DNA of 64,000 bases from positions 84,063,909 through 84,127,908 of the forward strand of contig CM033714.1 of assembly GCA_019671005.1 (NCBI GenBank), read 5' to 3'. Origin of the DNA: Hibiscus mutabilis. Taxonomy: Eukaryota > Streptophyta > Magnoliopsida > Malvales > Malvaceae. Position numbers and translations under genes: made by a program. The notes beneath the pieces were generated by a model. The model did not search any database. It saw only the letters and a list, made by a program, of their open reading frames with translations, and had not been told where the DNA came from. Of the stretch, positions 11,601 through 22,059 are shown piece after piece; the first letter of the stretch is position 1; each line of letters opens with the position of its first letter.

Positions 11601-12544
11601 AGAAATATGAACAATCAATCAAAGAGCTCAAAACTTCCATCAGTACATTCAAAACCAGTGACATGTCTGAGCTAATTAAGTTCCACAAATATGTCGAATC
11701 CATTCTCGAGAACTTAACAGATGAAAGTCAGGTAAATTTTCACTTCTGTCTATAGTTTTATCGTCCTATACACCAATGAATCTATTGCATCATGAATCAT
11801 TGGCCGACCTCCAAATGTTTGAAATTTGCAGGTTCTTGCAAAGTTCGAAGGCTTCCCCGGGAAAAAGCTGGAAGCAATAAGGACAGCAGCGGCTCTTTAC
11901 TTGAAGTTAGAATCAATGGTGACCGAGTTACACAACATGAAGATTGAGCCTCCTTTGACTCGGCTTCTTGAGAAGTTCGAACGTTTCTTTGACAAGGTAT
12001 CATTTAGCTCTTGACTTGACATACAAGAATGTAATACAATTCTCATTAATCCCAATTCTTACTTAAAACAGATAAAGAAAGACATAGACTCCCTGGAGCG
12101 AACCAAGGATGATGAAGCCAAGAAATTAAAGGGCCACAACATCGAATTCGACTTCCAAATTATTGTACCGATCAAAGAAGCAATGGTTGATGCTTCCTCC
12201 AACTGCATGGAGTTGGTACTCAAGGTAACTCGACCCCGGATATAATGTCATCAATATAACTCTGTTTCTCGATTCTCAACTGCTTTTTACTTGCCTAGCA
12301 CGTAATAATTGGATTTTCCTCTTTCTTGGGGTTAATTTAGGAGAGAAGAGAATCAAAGTTGGCAGCAAATGATGTGCCCAAAAGCAAAGGTGAAGCACCA
12401 AAGAAAGTGTGCAGTAAAATTCTGTGGAGGGCTTTCCAATTTGCTTTCCGGGTTTATACATTCGCCGGCGGACACGACGATCGCGCTGATAGGCTGACCC
12501 GAGAACTGGCTCAAGAAATCGAGATTGACCCTGAACATCACTAA
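8518..12544 (+). CDS. At4g04980-like proline-rich, formin-like protein; frame broken before exon-5 end
   Basis: Nine coding exons with GT-AG introns are readable: 8518-8583, 9136-9306, 9409-9504, 9546-9737, 9818-11471, 11566-11731, 11832-11996, 12072-12224 and 12341-12544. The start gives MRAICCGLTPAFFGSKTIKL. Exon 2 has the family signature LMMELRKKITTFRDIIDLPP, and exon 4 has YFCEALQDL. Exon 5 holds an acidic stretch, then a long Pro-rich region with repeats, then MGNLYRNLKGKLEG. Later exons carry IEEDVKKYEQSIKELK and a helical C terminus with VLAKFEGFPGKKLEAIR and RRESKLAAND. The total is about 950 aa. The frame shifts by one base at 11157/11158, so the protein as read ends at the TGA at 11159-11161. 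The exon 4/5 junction has an alternative (9729/9828) that also keeps frame. Function is unknown; the Pro-rich to helical layout recalls formin-type actin regulators, which is inference. Confidence 0.85.
8633..8668. repeat. (TA)n microsatellite in intron 1
   Basis: An interrupted TA run lies inside the first intron of the At4g04980-like gene. Confidence 0.95.
9098..9135 (+). repeat. (TATG)n microsatellite abutting a 3' splice site
   Basis: TATG units followed by TATATATATGCAG lead straight into the acceptor of exon 2 (exon starts 9136). The microsatellite takes the place of a normal polypyrimidine tract. Confidence 0.9.
10640..11060 (+). repeat. Coding minisatellite: poly-Pro / SKPNIGVTAAAA repeats
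   Basis: Five near-copies and one diverged copy of a 20-24 residue unit, SKPNIGVTAAAA followed by 4-10 prolines, lie in exon 5, roughly every 65-75 bp. Each unit contains GGGGTAACAGCAG, which looks like both a weak splice donor and CAG acceptors. Length change by unequal exchange is likely. Confidence 0.9.
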
Positions 12545-13450
12545 TTGTAATACCTATATTTGTAAGGTGTAGTATATAGTGTTATATATATTTATATAGC
12601 ATGAGAAACTTGAATAATTCAATCTCTCTGTAAATTAAAGCTTGCTGCTTTTGTTTGAGTTGTGCTTTTGATGGACTGGGAAATTGAAAACTGCTTATGG
12701 ATTTTGAAACAAAGCTCTTAAAAAATCACCAAAGTTACCCTGCTTGGGATTGTATAATACTTTGAGTTTTCTTTTTTAATTCACTTTCATATTAATATAT
12801 ATTTTTATAATTGAACTTGACATAATAATATATTTTATTTTTAATTTGTAATCCGAGTAGGACTAGAGTGATCTTATTTTGACAAGACTTAATAGCTAAT
12901 TACATTTTGTGCTTTACCTTAATTCTTGTTTGGATTTTTACTAATTACACTCAAAGTGCATTTGGTTTACGAAACTAAAATATTCATTTTTGTAACGGCC
13001 CAAACTTTTAAGACAATATCAGGCGACGACCCCGAGTCTTTAAGTTTGTTAGTACTTTGGACTTTTTAGATAAACTTGGGCTTAGGGTGGCTAGTGAAGA
13101 GCACCTTTGAGAATGGGATGAAAATGGAGGACTTGGAAGGTAATTTACCAATCCTTGGGAATGGTTGACCATTCCCTCAATTTTGGCAGCTAAATCAAGG
13201 GGGAGAGGAGAGGGGGTAGGTCACCTACTTTCCACGTTTTCCCTTTCGATTCGACTTTATGACAGTACAACGTTGATCTAACAAGTAACAATAAAGTACT
13301 TAATTAGAGAGGTTAAGTGGTGTATTATGTTTTTGATTCAAAAATGCGTTATAGTGCTCTTTGAAATTTATTGTATTTATTTTTTATCGTTATAATCATT
13401 CAATGTTTTAGATATGTTATGTTTTGTAATCCTTTCATTTTTTATATTTA
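12545..13450. other. Intergenic region downstream of the At4g04980-like gene
   Basis: The first 100 bp after the stop are AT-rich 3'-UTR-like sequence. No gene, RNA or clear repeat border is seen in the rest. Confidence 0.5.
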
Positions 13451-13466
13451 ATTTCTTGTTCTTGTT

Positions 13467-14264
13467 TTTTCTTGAACAAAATAACTGACATTCGTAAATA
13501 CAAAAGGATCGGAGAAAAAACACGGCAAAATACGTCGGAGGAAGAAACGACCAACAAAGTCGAGAGAGAAAACAACGGTCAAAACAATACCATAGAAACA
13601 AAAAACAGAAAAGAAGAACCAATAAAATACAGGGGAAGAGGAACCAGATCGAAAACGGAGAAGCCAGCAACTATGTGCCTGAACTGCATGACTTTTCGAA
13701 GAGCACCGGAACATATCAGCGGTGAACGAAATGCACCTAGAGCATCCTACAGCAGCGACGCACCAGATCTTGAAATGGAGAAGGTGAAGGGGCATGAAAA
13801 GGCGAGGTAGAGCCAGAACGACGACCGGACCACCAACATGAGCAGATTTACTCTGAACACGACTTTACCTGCACTGAAACAGAGAGAGAACGGAGACAAA
13901 CACCAGAAAACAAAAAAAAAACACAAAACCAGTCAGCAAGGGGTTGGAACCAAAAATACCAGTGATAGAGACGCCGTCAAGCCTCAAACCGCAGTGAGAT
14001 AAGACATCCAACCGAACGCCGGTAAACCGTTCCATGAAAGAACCGAATTCCCTTAAAACTCCGACACAAGGGATGTGGAGAAAGCCCCGAGGGCGATGCT
14101 TTCAGCTACCATGAGTACAACCGACCCAATAAAGAAAGAATAGGCTTATTTAATCGGAAGGGATCCCACCAAATTGCCGAGTGCTGGTGGTCGATAAGAG
14201 AGATCGGCGCAAAAATTAAAAAAAAATGGAGAGAAAAGAGAGTTTTGGGGGGAGAATTCTTTTT
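13467..14264 (-). mobile_element. Retroposed non-coding insertion (LINE/SINE-like) with 16-bp target duplication
   Basis: ATTTCTTGTTCTTGTT occurs at 13451-13466 and again at 14265-14280, flanking a 798-bp segment of clearly higher GC than its surroundings. On the minus strand the segment opens with a CT-rich leader (CTCCCCCCAAAACTCTC) and ends TTTTGTTCAAGAAAA, an A-rich end. Long, variable target duplications and an A-rich 3' end fit target-primed reverse transcription. No reverse transcriptase is encoded. It may be an internally deleted LINE or a retrocopied transcript. Confidence 0.7.
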
Positions 14265-14280
14265 ATTTCTTGTTCTTGTT

Positions 14281-14798
14281 AAAAAAAAATTGAGTTACTT
14301 CTATAAATCCTTTTAAAACTATAGATATTGTATTGTTATAAAAAAAACATGTTTAGAGCACACTACAGATACATAAACTATCGTAAATGAATGTCGAAAT
14401 CTAAATAAAGAAAATCTATTTTCAGGCGTAATATTGTTCAATTAGTCTGAAATTGGCAAATACCTGAAAATTGATTGGAATAACATTTTCATTATTTTGA
14501 ACAGAAAATTGTTATTACTGGGAATGATCTTTTTTTCCCATGATAGGATCACTCTAAAAAAACATGTGAATATGATTTCAGAAGCTATTATTACCCAATA
14601 ATAATTTTTTTCTTGAATCAAACACTTCTTATAATTTAATTTTGATATATCATTTACATTAATGTTAAAAGAATGATAACGTGACATACTCCAAACATGT
14701 CATGTGTCATAAATCTTTTTAAAATTCTTTTAAAAACAAAAAACAAAATAAAAAATATTAAAAAATATTCGTAGAATACAAATTTTATTTTAAAAAAA
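14281..14798. other. AT-rich intergenic, nothing recognised
   Basis: AT-rich DNA without a supported gene or repeat border. Confidence 0.5.
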
Positions 14799-15300
14799 GG
14801 CTTAGCAATCAAATAAATTGCCAAACCATACTTTTTTTTTCTATATAGGTATATTTTGGGTCAAACAAGTGTCTAACGTTTCATTCTGTGACCCATTTAA
14901 GGTTTTTTCCATCAACGACTTAAAAAAATTATGCCATCCAATTAGAACATGACACGTGACATGTTTTCTTTTTATATTTTAAATTTCTAAATTTCTTTAA
15001 AAAAACCCAAAGTTTTAATTTCTTTCAATCAGACACCAAATCACATCTCCTTCACCCTCTGACATCCCCACAAGTCGGTAGTTCACCGTCTAAGCATCGT
15101 GTTCCTCACCGTTCGACATCTGTCATCCTCTACCCGTTGGTAGGAACCCAATCGACCTTTTTTTATTGTTGGGTGTTCGTCGACGGTGCAATAGGTGCCG
15201 ACAGGATGAAGGGGTTTTCAATAGAGGGAGACCAATGAAGATAAGGGTGGTCGGTGGTTGTTGAATCGGTGACCTCAATAAAAATTCTATAAGTTCGGTG
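14799..15300 (+). mobile_element. Half of a GGCTTA-ended Mutator-like non-autonomous element
   Basis: It starts GGCTTAGCAATCAAATAAAT and continues with AACAAGTGTCTAACG and CCAATTAGAACATGACACGT, the same order as the left arms at 22060 and 23322. No matching right terminus is seen; the right part runs into the Pack-MULE neighbourhood. Confidence 0.55.
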
Positions 15301-15516
15301 ACCAAAATGAACTTAAAATTTTATGCCCAAATTTTATAAAAATTTTATATGTTCGGTGACCAAAATGAAGATAAGGGAAAAATTTTATGTTTCGAATTTG
15401 ATTTTTTCAATTTTTATGAATTTAAAATTTAAATTTGAAACATAAAATTTAAAATTTATAGTTTTTTAGCTTTTTTTAAATAATATTTTTAGATTGTTTT
15501 TTGTTTTTATTACATA

Positions 15517-17109
15517 GGGTAAAGTACATCAATGGTCATCGAACTTTTAGGCTGCGTTCATTTTGGTCACCGAACTTATAAAATTTTTATTAAGGTCACC
15601 CAACTTTTAGTCCGATTCCCTTGCTCTGTTTTTCCTCCATAACTTTCAGATTTTTTATTCGTCCATTTTCTTCTTCTCGCTTTCTCCACATTTAATCTAC
15701 AGAAGTGCTGATTTAAACAAACTTGGCATTCGGTTTCATCTGGCCTATCGTTGCAGGTCTGGAGACAAGCAACATTTGCAGCACATGAAGGGCTGGCAAT
15801 GCATTTAGCAAGTTCTTCCCTGGCAATATTAGAGTTAGATGACAGTCGAACCTTTATCTTTATAGAGTATAGACTTAGAATGCATCGAGTTAGGTGACGA
15901 AATTCACTTAATTTGATTGAATACCGGCAGATGAAATCACCAAATACACACATGCAAGCAATCCAACCATTTTTACAGTTTGTCTAGCTCCATTGTTCTA
16001 ATAAATTTGATATGTAGGCATCGAGAAAATGAAAATACCTCTTCTTCCTTAAAGAAGAACCAAAGAGCAAAAGGAAAAGAATAAGATATTTAATACAAAA
16101 ATATGAACATTAACATACAAAATTGTCAATTAGTAAGAAATTCAGCGCCAAGAGGCCAATAGTAATACTACCTTAGGTGTTCGTCCATTGCTGCTACTTG
16201 ATGACAAGTTGTTCTCTTTTCTTCTGGAAAGCTGATCCGAACAACTTGATTTTGATGCAGAATAATTCGTATCTGACTTAATTAACTGAGAGTACCTTGA
16301 GTTTCTGCAACTAGATTTGATTTTCAGTAGCACTATGCCATGAACTATCAGCCTCGGGCAAAACCTTCCCTTGCGAGTAAATCCTGATGTTCAACACGAA
16401 AATTTTTGCAGCAAAATCTTTGCACTTTGGAAAAGTTTGCATTATTCAAAGGTTAAAGTCTTAACTCTCCTTTAGAGTTTGGTATACCTTGAATGAATTA
16501 TGTTGAAAAAAAGTGATTCAAAATGCTATTTACCGTTATTAGTATTTTAGCATGTTTTTACCTTTATCAGTTAGTGGGTCTTAGGAAAGTCCTATTTGTG
16601 ACATAGTTGTTTAGTGCTCAGTTATATCTGACACCAAATCTGATTATGGGGCTGTGTTCCTAATTTTTAGTATTTTCAGTTATCGCAACATTATTTTAAG
16701 TCATATATTCAGTGTTTTTCTAATTAAAAAAATAAAGAGACTTTTCAGTTCTGTCATTTACTATCTTTGAGCATTGTTCTCTTGGTAGTTTTACCAACAA
16801 ATTAAACTCAAATCTTTTTTCATTTTTTTATTGTTTTATTCACAACAAAAGAAATAGAACAAGAGAGAAGAAGAAAATGAAGGAAGAAAGAATTTGAAAG
16901 TTAGGGAGAAAAAATAGAGCATGGAAAAAAGAAGAAAATGGGGAAGAAAGAAAGATAACGTGACACGTCAGCATATTTAACATAAATTAATGAGAGAGAC
17001 CAAAATGAAAGCGGACTAAAAGTTAGGTGACCCCAATAAAAATTTTAAAAGTTTAGTGACCAAAATGAACGCGGTCTAAAAGTTCGATGACTATTGGTGT
17101 ACTTTACCC
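15517..17109 (-). mobile_element. Pack-MULE (Mutator-like, non-autonomous) carrying a violaxanthin de-epoxidase gene fragment
   Basis: Inverted ends start GGGTAAAGTACA on both sides and match over roughly 100 bp (left 15517-15615, right 17010-17109). They are flanked by 9-bp direct repeats TATTACATA (15508-15516) and TATTATATA (17110-17118), differing at one base. Nine-base duplications and long inverted ends are typical of Mutator-like elements. No transposase is present. Inside are host gene pieces on the minus strand. A related sequence at 27622-27630 shows the site without the insertion. Confidence 0.88.
15690..16333 (-). pseudogene. Captured 5' portion of a violaxanthin de-epoxidase (VDE) gene
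   Basis: Three pieces match VDE in order. 16333-16142 reads LLKIKSSCRNSRYSQLI and resembles the serine/arginine-rich transit region (weak by itself). 15974-15933 reads KMVGLLACVYLVISSAG, matching the hydrophobic lumen-targeting stretch. 15821-15723 reads ELAKCIASPSCAANVACLQT and then CNDRPDETECQ, the Cys-rich N-terminal domain of VDE. 15722-15697 is a 26-nt GT...AG remnant, after which ATTAAATGTGGAGA resumes the next VDE exon for a few codons. VDE converts violaxanthin to zeaxanthin in the thylakoid lumen; this piece lacks the lipocalin core and cannot do so. Confidence 0.82.
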
Positions 17110-17112
17110 TAT

Positions 17113-17400
17113 TATATATGGCATGGTCTAATTGGGCGAGTCTGTGAGGCAGCTTAAAAACAGCCAACCTAAAATGTTATCAAAACATATAACATTTTAG
17201 GTTGGTCCGGGTAATATTTTAGGTTGCAACTTAAAGTGTTAAAAGCATGCAACTTAAAATGTTATTTTTTTAATAACATTTTAAGTTATAATATTTTCGG
17301 TTGCAACTTAAAATATTAGTTAACGCACAATCTAAAATGTTACTAATGCACAACTTAAGAGGTTACATTTTGATCGTAGTAGACTCATCCTTAACAAATT
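17113..17400. repeat. Foldback repeat with AACCTAAAATGTTAT motifs
   Basis: The motif AACTTAAAATGTTAT and its complement recur many times. A perfect hairpin has arms CCAACCTAAAATGTTAT (17164-17180) and its complement (17189-17205) around an 8-nt loop. A second copy of the whole region is at 27630-27960, and similar motifs are at 62290-62560. Confidence 0.8.
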
Positions 17401-18328
17401 GAGTAAAATTAAATATGTCGTGTTAAGTAGGATTATAAAAACGTCAAAGCTTCCTTATCAAATACTTATCACTATTGATGGATAAATTTTTTTTATCACT
17501 ATTATAATCTCATGGATTTAAATTCAAGACCTTGATTAATCTTAAATAACTTGTATTGATTTATTTTGTAGTAAACTTCTTCGTTTTTAAGTACATTATT
17601 ACAAAATCCAACAAGTGTTTCAGGGAAAAAGCAGATGATATTCATCTCAGAAGACACGAGTTAAATTTTATTTTGTTATTTTTATTTTATTTATTTATTA
17701 TTAACTTAGTTAACATTTTAGAACATATTAACGAATATGTTTCGCGAATGAATAAATGAACACATTCACGAATACTTAAACGAACACGTTCGCGAACATC
17801 AAACAAATGAACACAACACTTTCAAAAATAAATAAACGAAAACGAACATAATATTAAAAATTTAAACGAACATGAACCAAACATGAACATTTTTAAAAAT
17901 AAACAAATAACACGAACAAACTATGTTCATTTCCACCCTTAGTTTTGATAAAATTGTAGGTTGGTCATTTTTTGACTGTTATGTAAGCTGCCGTTTTTAA
18001 ACTCAACCGGTCTAATTAGATCACATGATTTCTTTTTAACGATAACACAATTAAAAAAAAAGTGATGGACAAGAATTAATAAGACAAATGACAAACTGGA
18101 ACCAAACTGAAGATTAAATTCGAAGTACAAACCGGAACCAAACTGAAGATTAAGTTCGAAGCACAAAGACAATTAGCTACTAAGCCTTTTATCTAGGATC
18201 TGGTCGGTCGGTAAGAACCGAACCATTTTCACTCTGCTTCACCTAATGTCCTCAACAAAGGATTCTATGGCCATGGACGAGTTGACCTTATTATAACTTA
18301 AAACAGAGTAGAAACAGATCGACGATAA
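17401..18328. other. Intergenic between Pack-MULE flank and polyphenol oxidase
   Basis: 17700-17940 holds repeated CGAACA/GAACAT words (a degenerate simple repeat). 17985-18050 resumes similarity to 27920-27965 (AATTAGATCACATGATTTCT), so the foldback copy here is split by other DNA. No gene seen. Confidence 0.5.
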
Positions 18329-20125
18329 TCAATCTCGGATGTAGTCGATCTTAATGTTGCCAATCGAAACCAGACCCTTCCCTTCTTTAGGCACCAAAGT
18401 CACCACAATGTTGTCATCACCTTCAACATCCAAATCCTCCAACAAATCTGATATTGGCAAAGTCAAGCTAGTGTCAAGCTTCGCTCCGGCTTTGTGCTGG
18501 CTATGCGGTATATTCGAAAAGCTCCCGGCAAACTCGGAATCTTCCGGTCCGGTCGGTGTCTCGTCGTCTTCGTCGTTAACGTACACATTGAATTTTACGC
18601 CCACATCTCGTTCTAGTTGAATGTTTTGAAGAACCAATACTTCTTCTTCATCTTCTTTTTCAAGCTTAGTCCTTGATTTCTTTGGCCTTGGAACCTCAAC
18701 GCGGACCAGCTTGTCTAGAACAATAGGGTAGACGTTACGGATGACGGTGGTGGTGTTGTTTGTTTCGGCCGCCTTTGCTTGACCTTTACCGCTGGCCCCA
18801 CCAGGCCTTCGAGGAGTTGGCTTGTTTTTAAGCCATGGGATGTTAACTTTTTGGTAATCGTACCCTAAAACCCTTGTGTCGAGGGCATCGCGGACTTTGG
18901 CTCGAACTAGGTTCGCATTCTCGTCGTAGAAAAGAAACGAGGAATCGAGCCAGTCCGTGTCGGTGAAATCACGTCGCTTCTTCCCAGGTAACGACTTCCA
19001 GATGTTCCACAATCGATCAACGTTGCAATGATGAGCGTAGAACAATGGGTCTTTACCTGCAGAATAGAAGTTCCCCATGTCTTCCTTATACGGTTGCCGC
19101 TGGTCGCCAACCCACTTGTGAATATCGGTGTGAGGGCTGTTCTCAATGGAGCCATATCCCGGACTTGGTTTTTCTCCGGCACGGTACGCCGATCCATGGA
19201 AAAGGGAAGCCGTCTTGTTGGTTACCATCTGCCTATACATCACAGTTAGATTACTCTTTATAAGATCCCTCTTCGACAAATTTTCCTCTTCGCCATCGTA
19301 ATCAAGATCGAGCATTTTCGGCGGCTGGTGGTCCACGTTGCGTTTCTCGTCGTAGAGCGGCGAGTTCGGGTCCACGTATATCTCAGGGATAACCATGCCA
19401 GGTGGAGCATCCCAGTTCCAAAACGGCATTGCGAAATTCGGATCACCGATCAGATTCCCCAAGATCCTCTCGTAGAAATAGAGATACAACCTATGGAACG
19501 GGTAAAACAGCCATGAGAAGTGAACCTGAAGTTGATGGTTGGGGTCTCCATTATCGTAAGCATAGTTGCAATATGCGCAATGAACATTGGCTTGTTGCAT
19601 GAAACTACGTGGATCGTCGTCGGGAAGAGCTTTCATCAGCTCCATGGCCTTCGTAAATTTATCCAAGTACTCACGATCGACTAAATGTGCCGCCGGCCTG
19701 TAACGTATCTTGGAAAACTTTGGCGGTTTGAACTCTATAATTTTTGCTGATTTCGGGGGGCAGCAAGCCACTTTTTTTTCGCCTGCAGTTTTCGAGGTCA
19801 CGGTTGCTTTTTCACAAATGTCGAGATCAGGGGCGGAAACCGGGGCTGCCAATGCAAACGGGTCGCTCACAAGGTTGGTTGCACCATAAACACTTCCCAG
19901 GCCGAGAAGGACATCCCTTCTGTCGAACCTATTAGGAGAAGAAGAGTGTTCATTGTTTCGGTTCTCATTGCTGGCTTTGCACGACACTACTTTCTTGGAG
20001 GCAAAGTTGAAAGGTTGTTTCTTCTTGAATATGGAAAGCTGAGATGGTTTGGGAAGGAATGGAGTTTGAATGGAGGAATTGAGAATATCGACGGGGGTTG
20101 ATCGGGAATTGATGGTGGAGGCCAT
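18329..20125 (-). CDS. PPO: Polyphenol oxidase (catechol oxidase), chloroplast precursor
   Basis: The 598-aa single-exon protein oxidises o-diphenols (and possibly monophenols) to quinones in the thylakoid lumen. Residues 1-50 are Ser/Lys-rich transit sequence. RRDVLLGLGS at 69-78 is a twin-arginine lumen signal ending near ALAA (91-94). CuA ligands are H182 (in HCAYC), H202 and H211, with C186 placed for the Cys-His thioether. CuB ligands are H332, H336 (PHTDIH) and H366. F362 is the gate position, and E328 matches the water-holding Glu. DTDWLDSSFLFYDENANLVR (389-408) is the DWL domain, and VKFNVYVND starts the KFDV domain. Length is normal and no key residue is missing. The residue after H202 is Phe where many plant enzymes have Asn. 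Start: first ATG, about 50 bp below a TATA box. Confidence 0.97.
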   Translation of the reverse strand: MASTINSRSTPVDILNSSIQTPFLPKPSQLSIFKKKQPFNFASKKVVSCKASNENRNNEHSSSPNRFDRRDVLLGLGSVYGATNLVSDPFALAAPVSAPDLDICEKATVTSKTAGEKKVACCPPKSAKIIEFKPPKFSKIRYRPAAHLVDREYLDKFTKAMELMKALPDDDPRSFMQQANVHCAYCNYAYDNGDPNHQLQVHFSWLFYPFHRLYLYFYERILGNLIGDPNFAMPFWNWDAPPGMVIPEIYVDPNSPLYDEKRNVDHQPPKMLDLDYDGEEENLSKRDLIKSNLTVMYRQMVTNKTASLFHGSAYRAGEKPSPGYGSIENSPHTDIHKWVGDQRQPYKEDMGNFYSAGKDPLFYAHHCNVDRLWNIWKSLPGKKRRDFTDTDWLDSSFLFYDENANLVRAKVRDALDTRVLGYDYQKVNIPWLKNKPTPRRPGGASGKGQAKAAETNNTTTVIRNVYPIVLDKLVRVEVPRPKKSRTKLEKEDEEEVLVLQNIQLERDVGVKFNVYVNDEDDETPTGPEDSEFAGSFSNIPHSQHKAGAKLDTSLTLPISDLLEDLDVEGDDNIVVTLVPKEGKGLVSIGNIKIDYIRD

Positions 20126-20175
20126 TGCCGCCTTGGTTGATATGTTTGTGTGAAGATGTTAAAAGAAGGCATGGG

Positions 20176-20182
20176 ATTTATA
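20176..20182 (-). promoter_or_regulatory. TATA box of the polyphenol oxidase gene
   Basis: TATAAAT on the minus strand, in CTCACTATAAATCCC, about 50 bp upstream of the start codon. This implies a short 5' UTR. Confidence 0.65.
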
Positions 20183-20733
20183 GTGAGATCGATGGGGTTT
20201 GATCAGTGACGAAAGATTTTTTTTTTCACATTTATTTTTTTATATAAACTTTTAAAAATTAATTTATTTATAAATTTATCCATAACTTTTAAATATTTAT
20301 ATTTTACCCTTCAAACCTCAAATACTATCCTTGTCCATGAGTTTGATACTTCGCCATTATTGTTATTTTGACGATAGACCCTTTTTTCACCATTAATGAG
20401 CTGTAAATGTATTATTCCTTCTTCATGAAATGACTTGACGATTGAGATTTTTTTCTTTGGGTAAATTGCTCCATTAGTCACAAAATTATTAGGTTGTTTA
20501 TTTTGGTTACCAAACTAAAAATCTTGAAAATTTAGTCACCGATGTTAAACTTTAAGTTTCAATATTGTCACTAGTCGGTAATCGATAACGTAGGCTGGGT
20601 TTTTAATTGGTATAATTATATATTTCGTTCTTTAACACTTACAAACTTTCTCAATTTAATCTTAGTTCTAAAAATATATATTTACAGATTTTGTTAATTC
20701 AACCCTCTACATTTACAAAATACATCACTTATG

Positions 20734-20771
<38 letters not shown>

Positions 20772-22050
20772 GTTGATTGGGTATGGGTTTTTAATTTTCC
20801 TTAAAAACCAGACAGGGATCTTACATTAAGATACTCCCCAAAAAGAAACAATCACATCCCTTGTTTTTATTTAAGGTTGTATATAGTTCGATTTGATTTG
20901 GTAAAAAAATTGAATAACCCGTTTATTTTTGATTCGGCTAATCTCGATTATTAGTTTTTCACATCAACCTTATTTCAAAATTTTGTATTTTATTTTTACT
21001 AAAATAACTTTATTTGATGGCTTTTAAATATTATTTGATAAAATTTTAAAGTATTTTTAATAAATATTTAAAAAATTAAATTCTTAACTAAATAACTAAT
21101 AATTCATATATAATATTTTTAAAAATAAAATACTTATTTTTATATTATAAAATATTTAAAGTTAATTATAAATTAATAAAAAAAACTCAAATTCGATTTG
21201 ATACAATTAACTATAACTTTTAAACTATAAATCGGGTAAATATTTTAGTTCGGTTTGACTTTTCGTCCAAAAACTTTGGTTTAGCAGCCTACTTTAATTG
21301 AAAGATTCTGGATAAATTGCAACCCCCAAGGTGCTCCACTGTGTTTCAGACAAAAGTGAAAAGGAGTGAAAATGAAATTATTGCCAAATAATGCACGTGC
21401 TAAAGCTCGGCTTTATGTATACTGTAAGTAAGTGGGTCCGATGGATGTGACTTGTATTATTAGTTGTTGGTTGGTAAGGAAATGCTTTTGAATAATTCTA
21501 CTCTAAAATGAAATGAATTATTGCGAATTCGAATTATATTTTGATAGCCTGGAAAGGATCCATATTTTGAACGAGGCATAAAGCTGAAACATCGATATTC
21601 TCAATATATTATTAATCTTATCTGATTTAAACTCTACAATTTTGGGAAACGACCCAACACAATTATTGTTCCCTCCATATCTCAGACAAAGAAATCTTTT
21701 ACTTTTCCGTTTTCTAGCATGTGTTCTTTGTGTGGTGGAAAGCCAAATGAATTTCACACACCACTGAAATTAGGTTGATCGAGTGCAAAAATTACCTAAA
21801 AATCAGGAGGCGTGTAAGCAGGAACGGAACAAAGAATCAAGGTTAAAGACGTGGATATGTCGTGGTCAATATTTTGGTTCGAGTCTATATTTTGATTAGC
21901 ATTCGTGCATTAATTTTAGTCTTTTTAATTATACGTGCAAATCATGCAGATAAATTACTTTAATTCATGTCACTTAAGAATTACAACGTTCAATTTTTCT
22001 CCGCTGAAATCATAGTTTGAAAACAAAGCCTCACTATATATTATATCATT
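20183..22050. other. AT-rich intergenic upstream of polyphenol oxidase
   Basis: 20459-20600 begins GGGTAAATTGCTCC and reads like a worn MULE terminus (ATTAGTCAC...TTTTGGTTACC). A (TA)n run lies at 20737-20767. Open frames here, including one at 21518-21757 on the minus strand, have no family features. Confidence 0.5.
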
Positions 22051-22059
22051 GTTTCTTTA

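Noticed and set aside
13377..13810. Open frames of 97-115 codons on both strands
   Set aside because: They run across the retroposed insertion and its duplication border, have no family features, and overlap each other.
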